Source of the DNA: Sipunculus nudus
Lineage: Eukaryota > Annelida > Sipuncula > Golfingiida > Sipunculidae
DNA length: 64,000 bases
Direction of reading: 5' to 3'
Assembly (NCBI GenBank): GCA_026874595.1
Contig: CM049316.1
Span: 35,595,339 to 35,659,338 of the forward strand
Part shown: in pieces, positions 23,291 to 37,200 of the stretch
Layout of the letters: each line of letters begins with the position of its first letter
Position numbering within the stretch: position 1 is the stretch's first letter
Program-made: the position numbers and the translations under genes
Notes under the pieces: model-generated
The model's database searches: none
What the model saw: only the letters and a program-made list of their open reading frames with translations
Told to the model about the DNA's origin: nothing

Positions 23291-26200
23291 CAGATTCGAC
23301 ACATTTTAACTAATGAAACTAATGAAAACTGAAGCAGTATTTGACTTTGTATCGTGACGTATCAGTAACATTTCTGGCATCAAATAAACAAGAATCACAA
23401 AAACTCACAAACAATTTAATAAAATTCACTTATATTTTTACATATTGGATCAACATAGATAAATCATTCAATGTCCTAACAACCTTTGCACAATGCTTTC
23501 AGCAAGTGTTCACGTTATCTACTGCACATACGGGATCACCATTGCACCTTTCGGGTCTGCATCAAAATTCATACTTGACCGAACCGCATGATAGCATTAT
23601 GGGCAGAGCTACAGGCAACTTCACTCGGTGGGCGCTAACGCTCTTGCAAACGGTCTGTAAGCCGTGGCATTGAAAATTAACGTTCTAAAATAGGTTGAGC
23701 ATACATAAAAAGGTAAGAATTCTGTACCTCTAGTATCTGAGGTGCATGCTGTCACAAAAGAAAAAATAGAGGGCAAAAAGATATTTTCAATATCTGATTG
23801 GTTATTTTCCTTTACACTGACTCAAATCACAATATGAATCTAAGGGTTATTTCCAAGATGGAAGAACTACATGTTGAGCCAGACTATGACCTAGATGTTA
23901 AAAGACTTGAGTTTGATCCGACATCATAGTTAACATTTACTGCAACTTACAACTGATAACACAATTTCAATTGGAACAATAAAAGGGAACAGGATAATCT
24001 GGAGAACTGGGAGAATTCCTGGAAATTTATACACGTGTGCATACCAATAAATACTATACATGGTCCTGTACCAATCGTTGTTCATGTCATGTAAATTCTT
24101 CATTATTACTTAACCTCTGGCATAAACCCCATTTTATGAAGACAATGTTGTATACTTTGTTAGATACACCGCGAAAAAGAACAATCCAAACCTGTTATAC
24201 TGTTCTTCTCTTTCAGTGTTTTTTTTTCTCTGCGGGAGATATATAGTTCCAAAAATAATTGTTTGATTCTCATTACCTTAATCTGCAAGTAATGTGATCA
24301 TACTGATTGTAATAAGTCCGATATTTGGAGAAATGTCAATTAAGAAGCATTTGACATAAAGAATGCCGATCAATATCGGATTATAAAAAGATTTTAAGTA
24401 ACATTCCGGATTTAGGAATAAAGAATATAATATGAAAGGAACTTTTTATCTTACTCAATTTTTGTCATGGTTGCAAAAACCTAGTGTCGGAAAAGGCCCC
24501 TACACTTTTATGCGCCCCTCATTATTTTGTACTTCCTGACGAACTGTTCTTTTCTGGCAATTCACTTCATTCTGGTCAATTGTGGTCAGTTATAAAAGTC
24601 TGCGATTTTAGAAAGAAAGGCCGGGTAAATTTGGGTTTTTAAGGACGAGTGCTTCTTTGTTATCGGAGACCTAACAAACTCAAGTACCCAGGGTGTTAAT
24701 TAGGCTAAATAGGGTATTTTTAGATGTGACTTTAAGTCCATCTTGTCTATTTCTACAGGGCGTAGATGCCCAATTTGAAGTTTACAATGCAATTGAACCT
24801 TTTAACAAGAAATGAGAAATCAATGGACTCTAAGAAGCAACTCTAAATGAACGATCATTCAATTTGTTTCATAGAAAATATTTACATAAATCGTATGTAC
24901 ATGACGGTTACTAAGAGATACAAACGGCCATTCCCCTTGCAAAGCCTAATTTATTCATAGAGTGGGCAATTATTGGTTATTATATGCAAACATTACAGCG
25001 AAAGAGAGACAGTCTGGCAAATATGTAGCAGAAATAAGAAGTTTAAAAATTTAAATACAAGCGTGGGCTGTATAGAGACCCATCTTAAGAAAACCTTAAA
25101 ATAAACTTAATTCATTACTTTGACTGGATACAAGTAGGTCAGATACATAATTAACAGCTGGTCATGGAACACACAGAAGGATTATGGGAAGAATCTTTGT
25201 TCACGTGATATCAACCTTGTATTTTAATACAATACACCATTCACAAGGTGGTTCTGTATATAGCTATTTTAAAAATAAGACCTTCATTTTGTTTAATAAT
25301 TAGGTAATTAATTGCCAAATTAAGAAGTCTGTGAAAAAAACTAGAAATGATTCTGAAAATGTATCAGTTGAATTCACTCACTGATTGTTTTCTGTGGTAA
25401 TGCCAGTGCTTCAAACGCCATGTATAGAATGAAGTACAGCTTTCCAGGATAAAGAGAGAGTCAACATTATTCTGATTTAAGTATTATGCATCCCAAAACA
25501 GTGCTGCAGCCAATATGCTCAAAACTCAATACAAATGGCATACCTTACCATCTGACCAAAGTGATATGAAAATCAAATGTAATATTTTTAATAGAACTTT
25601 GAAGTTGGCTGATGCAGAGATAAATAAGGCCAGACTTGTATATTTATATATTATTTTGGTTAACAAACCCTCCAAAATAAAAAAAAAAAAAAGAAATTCT
25701 TAAACTTGAAAAAAATAGGAGTACCTTAATTCCCCTCCTTTTGATTGACAGAGTACAGAACAGATCCATGTGATAGAAAGAACTACCCGACAGAAGGGCC
25801 CATTTCTTTTTTATTGCCACCATTGTAGGAAACTTTTAGTGAAGGATAGTTCCCTGCTATAGATCCTGCTAGGATCTAAATACTTCTACCTGTATGTAGT
25901 AAAACTAAGCAGGGTACAAGTCTACAGGCCTAAGAAAATATATGTATGTCTGTTATTTAGGTTTAATATTGCTTGCTGGGTATTTCTGTAGATATTTAAG
26001 CCAATGGGTCTAAGGTTTTAGAGTTGTCACTGAAGTATGCTCCTCCTAATGACTTAAATATATAGCAATTAAGTACCAAAATTGTTTAACAGCTCAGACA
26101 CAAAAAATATTGTCCAAATGTGTTAAATTTCCCTTCAAATTGATGGTTTACCAAAATAAATAAATAAATAAATCTTGGCCTATGATTTAATATGAATGAT

Positions 26201-27937
26201 AACTGTATATAGTGAAATGATTACACACAATGAGAGTTACAGTATACTTGATGTTTATACTTGCATGATCCATCATATTCTGGTGTCTAAACACCAGGGT
26301 TTTAACAAAACTATCAGATGCATATTACAGTGTAATATACTGATATAAAAGATGTGTTTTCCCCATACAAATGTAAAATGACAGTTCTCTATGCCAACCC
26401 TAATGTCAATCACACCAAAGCTTCAGCTGATTTATGCTTCTAAAACTGTGTTTCCATGAATCTGTCAATCGGGTCGGCTTCTTCATGAGTATGGACACTC
26501 TGTAGTGCACAATCTGTCAATGCTGTTATCATAAGTACAGTAAATACTCCATTATAAGTCACACATAAGACTCCCTTAAAGCAACACCTGGACAATCTGT
26601 GCATGAGTCCATGCTAGCAAGAGCCATTCAAGGGACCTAGGTGCATCAAATTTTTCTGATGAACAACCTTTTCTGTGCCTCTTTTGCTTCAGTCTATAAG
26701 GATTTACCCATATATTTAAGCTGTCCCTGGTGACCTGACATTGGGGCTCTACTGGGAAATTTTGTCCTTTTTGCCAACCACTAATCACCTGAATTGCTTT
26801 CCAGTCCATTTTGATAAGGTCCATTTTTGTTGATGGAGCACATATGTACATAAATATTGATGAACTTAGAATGAGGGATGCAATTTAATGTACACTGCAG
26901 ATAACAGATATAAACCACATTGACAGACACATGGAAACACAGCTCAAGCAGAACAATGCAATCTATAAATGTACCCTACAATGCCTAAGGTAACTAATTT
27001 ACCATTGAATTGCCTCCTCTGTGGTCCCTCAGGGCTTCTACTATAACCTAGCACTCAATACCTTAGGAAAATACAACCTTTTTTTAAGATTTTGTTTCCC
27101 ATTTAACAATAAGCACTGATTATGATATAACCATTGGGAAAAAACAATTTGTTTGTTTTAGTTTTAAAAAGACACATATTTACACAGGGGTTAAAAACTG
27201 AATGATACATTTCTTGCAAATCAGTATATGCATAGGAACAGAAAAAAAAATACCGCATAAAAAATTTTGAACGCTGGCATGACAATATATCCAATTGATC
27301 CCTCAGTCTTAATGAACATATACATCTGGACACTTTTTGACAGGGTCCTGTTTTATCAAATGCTCTATACTGTGCCACTAAGTAGAGCTGCCACTTTTAG
27401 CTGGCATGTAACAATATGCAAAAAAAATTTTTGTGAATTACTACAATTATATCTTTGGTACCATATGGTTCTTTTGACCAGAAACACAAATATCTTGTTC
27501 CCAAGTATTATTATGAAAATACAGTTAGTTATAATATAATTCATGCCTCAAGTATCACGGTTTAAAATCTACAGTTCTGCAGATATTTATGATATGCTTT
27601 GTTTGCTAAGAAAAAAATCCTTTTTAAAGCCAACTGATTCATCCAACACAACCCCTTTCAGTTTGTAACATGTCAGTTGCACATTGTTTTTAAGTTATTC
27701 TGGCTATGAAGCAAATATCCAAAATATCATTATTATACAGGCTAAAAGACAGGTTTTCTGCTGTAAAAAGTTCAGCCAGTAAAAATTAATGATATATATA
27801 TTTATATATCTACCGCTCAATATCTGCAGTAATGGTCGGCAATTAATCACATTTAATCCTCAACTGAACTTGATTGATCTCAAATGCTTAAGATGTAAGA
27901 AGCTCAAAAATGTAAATTACCTGGATACTTTTGCAAA

Positions 27938-27943
<6 letters not shown>

Positions 27944-27983
<40 letters not shown>
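27944..27983. repeat. (TA)n microsatellite
   Basis: A TA run of about 40 bp. Confidence 0.95.
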
Positions 27984-27985
<2 letters not shown>

Positions 27986-28038
27986 ATATTATTTTTACAC
28001 AAGCACACAAAATGGTCAACCCTTTGTTGTTACGTCTA

Positions 28039-28044
28039 TTTATT
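28039..28044 (-). terminator. Possible KCC polyadenylation signal
   Basis: AATAAA on the minus strand, 140 nt downstream of the KCC stop codon. It is the nearest canonical signal I noticed. Because the region is AT-rich, such hexamers are common by chance. Confidence 0.35.
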
Positions 28045-28183
28045 GGTGTCATAATTAAAACGCATGATACGGACGGTAGCAGTGACCACTTTCCTGCATC
28101 TAGCCTATACTCTGTATGACTTTGTTGTCATGTTAACATATGCTAATTATTAAAAAATATGTTAACAAAGATGTTGACAGGTC

Positions 28184-28275
28184 TCAGGAGAAGATAGTGA
28201 TGACCTCACGGCCACCTCCCCTGACCATCAGCACACGGTCCAAACCTTCTGTTAACACTTCAAGATATTCCATGT
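28184..28275 (-). CDS. KCC visible exon 21: C-terminus and stop
   Basis: 92 bp, phase 1 to stop, acceptor AAATCAG. It encodes (Y)[18 protein letters not shown], then [11 protein letters not shown] and TGA at 28184-28186. Human KCCs end [11 protein letters not shown], so this is the true C-terminus. The codon T|AC completing E-Q-S-Y-M-E-Y confirms the U12 junction. Confidence 0.97.
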
Positions 28276-31200
28276 CTGATTTCTGTTAAGGAAACACTCA
28301 TATATGTTTACATTAATTTTATGCAGGATCATGCACATATTACTGATATTTAACAAAATTACATAATAACAAATGATACATGCATCTTTTTGCTATATCT
28401 TAAAATTGTTGTAAATCTGAATATTGCACAATAAACCAAATATGATTATAAATTTATTTTAATTATTATATATCATAATAATGATGGTAATATTTTTTTA
28501 ATTTATAAAATAATGAAATAAAAATTATATTGCTATATACAGTTTTGAAATGTATTAAACAATGATTATAGATTGAATATAAGATTATCTTCTGGTGTTG
28601 TATTTGAGTATTATAATGATTTTTTTTTTGTCAGATTAAGGCAAGCTGTAGAAAATCTTCACTTTAGCAGTCTCCAATAAACAATAAAATCAAGCTTTTC
28701 CTTGCACTTGAAACTTGAATAATTAACAATTACATATTCCTCTGCCTCAATAAGCCTCCCAAATCACTAGGACTAGTATGCTAATTTTGGGGTATTAAAA
28801 GGCATGAAAACTAGTAAAGAATAATAGGTGGCCCTACCAGTTTCTGGAACATGACAACCCTATCCATGATCTTTGATCAACTTGATTCTGGGATCAGTCC
28901 ATGCAAGATTTCTTGAGAGATTTTAGAAACTGTGTGATTTTTTCCCAAAATTGGATCTATTCAAGGTCAATGACACTCTCCTAGTAAAGGTCATGACCTC
29001 ATTTTAAATACTAGGTGTCGTCCTCTCACCTATATCTATACATATACCAAGTTTTGTACACATCCGTGAAATATTTTTTGAGTTATCACGCCAACAATAT
29101 TTGTGTTGCGGCGGCGGCGGCAGCAGCAGGACCGTCATGAAAACATAGTATCCCCCAACTTTGTCTGGGGATACAATTATTGACTGATTATATTCAGTCT
29201 GACTTAAACATCATGGTGTAAGTTCGAAATCACAGCCGAGTTTGTAAACACATGTTGGCTACATGCATAAGCTTCAGTTTATATGCTGTCTGCTACTTTG
29301 TGTCCTGTCTCTTGATCCTGTCTTTACTTCAGACAGGATTAGAGTATTATATTCTGTATATAATATGACCATTTAGCAAGTGCATACATTATTATTTGTC
29401 ACTGATTATTCAAATCAATTAAATTAATTATGAAAAAAATGATTAATTGGAACACCGCTAATTCTGATCACACAATTCATTCCAGCACTATACATTACCA
29501 TAATACTCCATAATTCATAAAGTAAAGGATACAGCTCTGCTCGCCCTCAGCTGACCGTGGTGGGCCCGGCAGGTTCAGTATAACTAGTTTAGCCTCGTGG
29601 GATTTCTCTACTATTACTTCATTCAGTCGTACAGCTGTGTGCATTCTGCGTACACTTTTAGAATCCCTGAAGACAAAAAAGAAAATAGCACGAGTTACTT
29701 GAGGGTTTACTTCATAAAAATTCATTAACTAAAACAATATAAATATAAGTACAACCAACAAATTCAAGGAATTTATGTCCCCTACTTCCACCTTCAGTTC
29801 CGGGATGATGAAAAATAATAGGCCTGTGAACTGCTTAGGGTCTTGGAATCAATTTGGTTTAAGATGAATGCTTTTCAATTAAATTCATGATTCAATTATA
29901 GTACACCATTACTATATTCAGTATGACACTTGTATCTCCTAAAACGTTTCTCCCAAGATGATGCAAAGAAGAACATTACAATGTACCCAAGCAATTACAT
30001 GACCAAGTAGTATGGAAATCATTTTATCCTTTACTATGCTAACATCTAACCAATCATATAGGGTGACTTTTTTCACTGATTAACATTGCTTACCTCATCT
30101 TGTTTACATTATTCATCATGTACACAAGGTTTCAAAAACATATTAAAATGACTGTAAATACTATAATTGAAATTAATGAGTTACTGCATGATTCAATTCA
30201 TTTATAATCTGATTCAATTAAATTATTCTTTTTTTCCTTGTTACAGCCCCTTGTACTTATCAACTGATCCTGAACTATAAATAAAACACTTTTGTTGCTA
30301 CTTTTTTATGCAAATGAAATTACTCTTCTGAATTTGAACATCTGATGCTGCAATTTTTTTTATTCCACGACTATTTAATTTAATGGAAAAAAGTTTCTGT
30401 GGTCATTTAATATTCAAGGTTGTAATTTTTTTGTATTTGAATGTTTTTTTAACAATTTGTATTTTTTTATTACATTGCATCTTAGGACTGTATTATTCAC
30501 TGGTGCACCAAAACATCCAAATACAAAATCAGATATTACATTAGTTGCCTCAGTGGATGATATCTGATCACCCAATGGGAGGTCACAAACAATTTTTAAT
30601 TATTGTTTCAGAGCACCTGACAAGACTTAAAAGATTAAATACTTTGCCAAAAATAAGTGTGATGGCATTTGATTAGCAATTTGTTGGGAATTAAATTCAA
30701 ATTTTACATTCTGGAAGTACCTTATATGAGAAGATTCAATAGGAAATCTGATCTTTCAAATCAGCAGGAAGAATACAGATTCTGGATAGGAAACTGTAAT
30801 ATATCTTAAATGTAATGTATTATATCCTTAATCCGAATGTAAGAAAAGTACAGTGAATATACTGCATCTCCAGATAATGTGTCAGGACTCCCAACAGGCT
30901 CCTGAAGAGAAGCAGGCTTCTGTGTCTCAGGGTTTGAGCACAGGACTCAAAGCCGGCAGATTGTACGTTTGAATCTCAGCAAAGACTGTGTACACAGTGC
31001 AAGCAAACAGAGAGTCAAACATCACAACATTCCAATGTCACATGTGTGTGCGATGGTCATGTGTTCAGTAGTAGCGTAAGAAAGCTAGGGACTTGGTGAT
31101 TCTTGGTGTTTATTACTGGATGTTTGTGATCAACAGTGCTTGTATGTTTAGAGCACCTCTCCAGAGAAATGTACGTGTCTTCTCTCTTTTATATATTGAT

Positions 31201-34200
31201 TTGTTTTTGTTAACCAAGTCTTATTCATCTTTTGGAGTGTACGAATGTATGAGTTTCAGCTAGTTGGATTGACAGTTAAAAGAACCTAGTAATTCACATC
31301 TTTACTGGTGTGACAATGCTGAAAAAAGTAAAGGAAATTATAGGAGACATTCTTTTTCATAAGAAAATATAGGAATATATGTACAGGAAATATCATTGGA
31401 AGCCCTGATGCATCATTTCAATCGTACAACGTCTGGCTGACTTACGGATGGATGTTTTGGTAGTCAGGTGATAAGGTGTTCTTGACTTTAGAAGCAGAGA
31501 ATGTATACTGATTTCTTGCAGAGATCTTTTGCTCTACTGTCAGCTTGTTCTTGTCGTCCCCGTCTGCTGGAGCAGGTTCTGCTGGTGCCTCCTCTGTCTC
31601 CTGAAGAGGCTCCAGATGGATTCTGACGTCTCCGCTGGAAGCTCCTGGGTTATGGGCCTGATCCACTATTGTCTGAGCCTGAAAAGGAGGATATGTCCAT
31701 GTTTTTAAGTAGCGAGACCAATGGTAGCGCCATTTTGGCCCTCTGAGTCCACAACCAGCATCATAATGTCTTTACACCTTGTATCAAGGACCTCACTGAA
31801 ATGCTCTATGAGAATGCAAACATTTTCATCATATTTTACAATGCCTCATGGCCTACAAGTATGTGGTCACTTGAAATAAACCAGACCCATTGTTAACTGT
31901 TTTAGTATACTTTATATCAACACCTAGCACCTATAATTAAAATTCTGTTTCAACTTTGCATATTGGTAAATCCCTCTGCATGTTTGTTGGATTGTTTTTA
32001 TGGATAATATCTATGGTGCTGGCTGCAGGGTGGCAGCTGTCAGGGATATCTTCAAGTGAGAAGTTATTATATATACTTACAACATTAGCAACCTCTCTCT
32101 TCTTCAGCCTCATCTCTCTGAGCATCTCATTTCGTTGTTCCATCATCATTGTTCTCTCATATGTATAAGCTGAGATATCACTGTCTGGCTGTAATAAAGA
32201 CATTTAAACTGCACATCAGTATTAAGTAAATCCATATAACAGCAGCTGAACTCAAACTTAAACATACTATTTTAATGCAGTATTTAAATTTGACTGTGTT
32301 GCATCTAAATAAAAGAATTTCATGAATTTTCCATTAGGGGGCAACAGCTATACAGTTAAACATTTGTATCAGGGGACTTAATTATTTCTAAAATTTAAAA
32401 TGGTATCTAAGTCTAGAGTAGCATCACATGTAAGCTGGATCTGTATTTGGCTTTTTCATATTAAACAAATTTTCTGATAGTAGAAGAAAATTTGAAACAA
32501 TTCCCTGCATCATAATATCAATTAACTGGACTATCTTTGTATCCCTGCATCTTAAATGCCCTTCAGTAAAATTGAATGCAATTCATAAAAAGGTGTAAAT
32601 TTAAGATGAGCATTTTATTTGAAGAAATAAGTGTAGTGAACCCTAAATACAGAACCAAACACTTCAGATGTAAAAACACTAAACTCTTGAGGTTCTATCA
32701 AGGTTGGCAATTTTGTCGTCTTTGTGGCTATGGTTGGGCCTGAACCAGGGACCTTCCACTCAATAGTCAAAGACCTTAACCCCCAGGCTACATCCTACCC
32801 AACTGAAGTATGACCTTCTGGCACTGGTCTTTTGAGTCATTTTGGCATACAAGATGTCACATTGCAGCAAACAATGAAACATGTGACTGTATAGCAGGCC
32901 ATACCTGTTTTCCTACATTGGGGTACAAGTACTTACCAGTTCTACCACCTCTATCTGGGCGTTCAGCCTGAGGTGATAAAGGAATGTCTTCAAATCATTC
33001 TTCATCTGGATGCTGTTATCCTCCATTTCTGCGGCGCGCTCAGGAAACAAACGATTCAGCAGGAAGAACTAAAATTCTATACATTTTATCTGTTTTAGCA
33101 GGAGGCTGTGACGGGTCAATATCACATTTTCTTGTTAACTCTATGGTAATTCTGTGTGCCTTTTTGTCCGCCAGGTTTTCAAATTCACAATATTAACAAA
33201 AGAGGAATTGTAAAAAAAGAATATAACCTTCATAAATAAGAGCTCCCATCGTGGAAGACAAGTCTAAGGTAAAAGACCCTGATGCTATAAAAATTATATC
33301 TGATCTTCCAAATTATCTGCTATTAATGAACAATAATTTTTACTCATTCAATCTTTGCTTGGGTCCCCCTAAACAGTAAGATTTTCCACACATATTATTT
33401 GATATAATTCATATGATAATGGTTTACTAATGATGGTTGCATATAGTAATGGTTTCATATAATAATGGTTTTTTTAAATATGGTGAGATCATGAAAATGA
33501 AACCCACAATGAAAATCGCAAAAAATAAACCTGGCAAATATGGAGCCAACCACTGTATATAAGTCATATAGAGAGCATATTGTCTCACTGATCAAGTGAC
33601 CTTTCCAATGTGTGACACTACTCAAATTTATTTTAAAGGGTCAGGACCATGAGATAGACAAAGTTACAGACAAGCAGTGCTGCTATTTGGATAGTTAGAA
33701 ACTTCAGAGAGTGTACAAATTATGCAGAAAAAGTGTCAAATTGTCTATAACCAAGCCATCAATAATGCAGCGCTCAGCCGCACCCCTGCAAACATAAAAT
33801 TCACTGTGTAAAGAGTTTAGAAAACAGCTCAAAGCTCAAACAGATAATACAACATTGAAAAAGAAACAAAACACCTCAAGAAATAAAGGAGAAGGATATT
33901 TTGTTATTTTGAAAAAGTCCATAAATTCATAAATTTAAAGAGAGACAATATTCTGTGCAAAAATTCAAAGCATAAAACAAGCCAAATCAGATAAAACAAT
34001 GAAATCAAAATGGTCAAGAAATAAAGATAAGAATCATATTTTTGTGTTTTTGAAAAGGTTAGCATAATTAATGACTTTCAAATTCTGCCCAAAAGTTTAT
34101 TAAGCCCAAACCGAAACCTATCAGGAGAAATAAATAAAATCAAAATTGCTCAAGAAATAAAGAATTTTTTTTTGTGATTTTGAAAAGTTTGCATAAATTT

Positions 34201-37200
34201 GCATAATTAATAAATTTCAAAATTCTATAAAAAATGTTAACAGCCCTTATCCAGCACTATCAGATAAAACAACCAAATTAAAAATTTGTTGAGAATTAAA
34301 GGAGAAGATGCATTTTTTGTGTATTGTGGCTGGACCATATGAACAAACGCCACATCGCCATGCGATAAGCTCACTGGGACATTGGAAAGGATACGAGCTA
34401 CAGTGAAGATCCTCATCTTGCAGTGTTTCCAAGCCTTGGTCTGCATCAGGAGGAAGGGCAGCAGCATCAGCAAACCTCCATCATCTGATGTGTTGTCAAG
34501 GTAACAACAAACAAAATTTCTCATTTTCTAAAATACTCAAAACATTAAAAGGATGTATGAAGAAATAATTCAGAAAGTGAGATGTTTAACATTTAAATTA
34601 TGAAATAGCAGAGGTTTCTATTGAAATAAAACTTGTTTCAAAAAGTAGTATGTTGTCTTGTCTGTAACATTTTAAAACTCAATCAGATGCAATTCATTCA
34701 TTGATGTTTTTTAAATATTTTTTAAATACTCCTCAGTTTAACATTATTTTATGGTTTCACGTCTGTTACCATTATCATTACCATTATCTGTTATCATTTA
34801 TCACTGAAATATTCAAAAGATCTCTTTGACGTAATAAAGGATACGGACAATCCACCATACGTCGATGGTACCGAACATCTTCTCCTTGTTCTCAGGGTAC
34901 TGGTCAATGTTCTTTGGAATCAACACTGCCAGCTGATGGGAACTGATCACCCGCAGTGCATCTGTCATAAAATGAGGAAAAAGGAGGTCATTAAAACCTG
35001 TTGGACTTATGTCATTGTGTGAGAAAGATCCATTTCATAATGGTTATAATATGTGCCATTGCCATGTTTTTCTATTTGTACTGTGAAATATTGTTAAAGG
35101 ATATTGACAGCATTATAAAGTGTACACTGTTTAAGTCAAGGCTTATACTGGTAAACCCCTATGTTAGGGAATAAGTAAAGACCAGCAATATTACAGTGCA
35201 TACTACAGCAATCATAACCTGCAAACTGACCTATCCACCACAGCCCAAATGCTCAGCCCTATTAACTTATTATCATAATGGGCCCCTTAAACGCTCCTAC
35301 ACAGAAGGTCTTCCATGCCCATGGCAGCAAGAGCTGCTTATAACATAATAATGACATCACAAAGGTCGATGACGCATGACTTCGTATTGACTAACGTCAT
35401 CATCTGGTATCGCCTGACCATTGTTTACTATATTGTAGTCATTATGAACCGTGTTGCAATATTTTGGATTATTTGTCTAATACATATTTCGTGCCAGGTA
35501 AGACATTATTATTCACTTGGTAGTAGGAGGAATGGCTCATGCATACTATAGCCCAGAACTTTTTACACTGTCTCCTTTGTATATACAAAATATATCACGG
35601 AAAACATGCTGACATGGGTATTGGTAGTATTTAGAGACTGCACCTGTTCTGTTTGACAGAGCTCTGTCAAATTATGCAAAATTAGTCTTTGTCAGATGAT
35701 TGACGCATTATAATGTTTAAGGTCACCTGATTGGGTGCTCGTTAGTCCAACACTTATGATTATTTATTGAATGAATAAGCAATTAAGGTTATAATGAGTT
35801 CATGGATAGGTCAATTCTGACCTCATTAAATATGTGCATATTTGGTGAAGACTCAAACTACGGTGAGTAATTTAAATGGTAATTATTATTTATTTACTTT
35901 GACTATCATGAAAATCCATCAAAGCCCTGGTAAGTTATGGTGGTGACACTTAAAGTAAATGGATGGTTGGACAGGCAGTACCTATACCATAATACGTCCC
36001 ATCTGAGATGAGCATATAAAAACTGATCTGCATCTATCATATACTTACTGATGAAGACCTTGTATGATTTCTCATCCTCTGAGTGCCTCCAGCCATATGG
36101 CCAGCCCATGACCACAGTGTTATGTCTGAGACCGCCTACACCAGAGGTCTGGATCCTGCACAAAATACATATATACACATTTATATTAGGTTCATTAGGG
36201 AGGAGGGTTAATTGTGTTTTGAGTACCTTTTGTGCCATGCATATTTGACTGTTCTGGTTACCCGAAGTACAGTACAGCACTGTTTATCCAAACATAGTTT
36301 TTCCAAAAAAAATGTTTATTCTAATGATTTTTTATCCAAACAAAAAACTTCTCTTCTAAGTTTATCCAAAAAATGATTTGTGAAGTCCTGAAATAAGCGG
36401 AGTCATTGTTACTATATCATTTATTGCTCGGCTCAGTTTGACACTGATATACATTTTTGTAAAACAGGAAAATTCTTGTAAAATAATTTACAAATAAAGG
36501 TTTATTTTAATCTTACTTGAATCAGAAGTCTGCACAATAAAACTCAGGCCCCCATTAGTAGATGCAGGGTTGTAGATGGTAATTATCAGTGACTTGTCTT
36601 AAACTATTTTAAACTTTTTTAACAAATTTTTCTACATCATTACGAAAATTGGGAAAACAGGAATATTTTAGCAAATTTTTTCGACATCATGACAAAAAAG
36701 GAGGAAAAAACACGCTGTTGATGATGTTAGATTGAAATCAGCATGTCATTAAAATGGAATCTTTAGAGTTAGACCTTGGTAGTTAAATGGTCTTGATACT
36801 TCGCATGGATATCAAGACCAAGTCTCATCCAAGAAGGGGTGTATTAATGGCTGTCCCTGGATTAAGGTTCTTATAATGGCTCTTTTTGGTTAAATATACT
36901 TACAGGTGTGAGATGCCCTCAGAAACATTCTTTGCCACCAAGACATCAGCAAATCCCTTCACCTTCTTATCCTTTAGTGCCTTGGACACGCTCTGGAAGG
37001 AAGATAACGATTAAAACATAACGGTTGGGGTTTATAGCCTGATATCACTAAATAAGTGAAGTCTCATCCAACTTTATTGTGCAAGATTGTGAGAAGCACA
37101 CAATGGTATTAATGAACACTATGAAAAGTTTCTCATCTCCTAAGGCAGCCATCTGTTTAGGTACAAACAGTACAAAGAAACATATTTTCAGAAACTGAAC

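Larger units (their letters stand above)
21393..28038. other. Intergenic, no gene recognised
   Basis: This is AT-rich sequence between the repeat element and the KCC 3' end. About 22980-23290 is related to the MITE at 42074-42541 (shared GTAAACACAGCAATG and GGATGTCCTTGTTGGAA/GAA words). A (TA)n tract lies at 27944-27983. No exon is supported on either strand. Confidence 0.5.
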
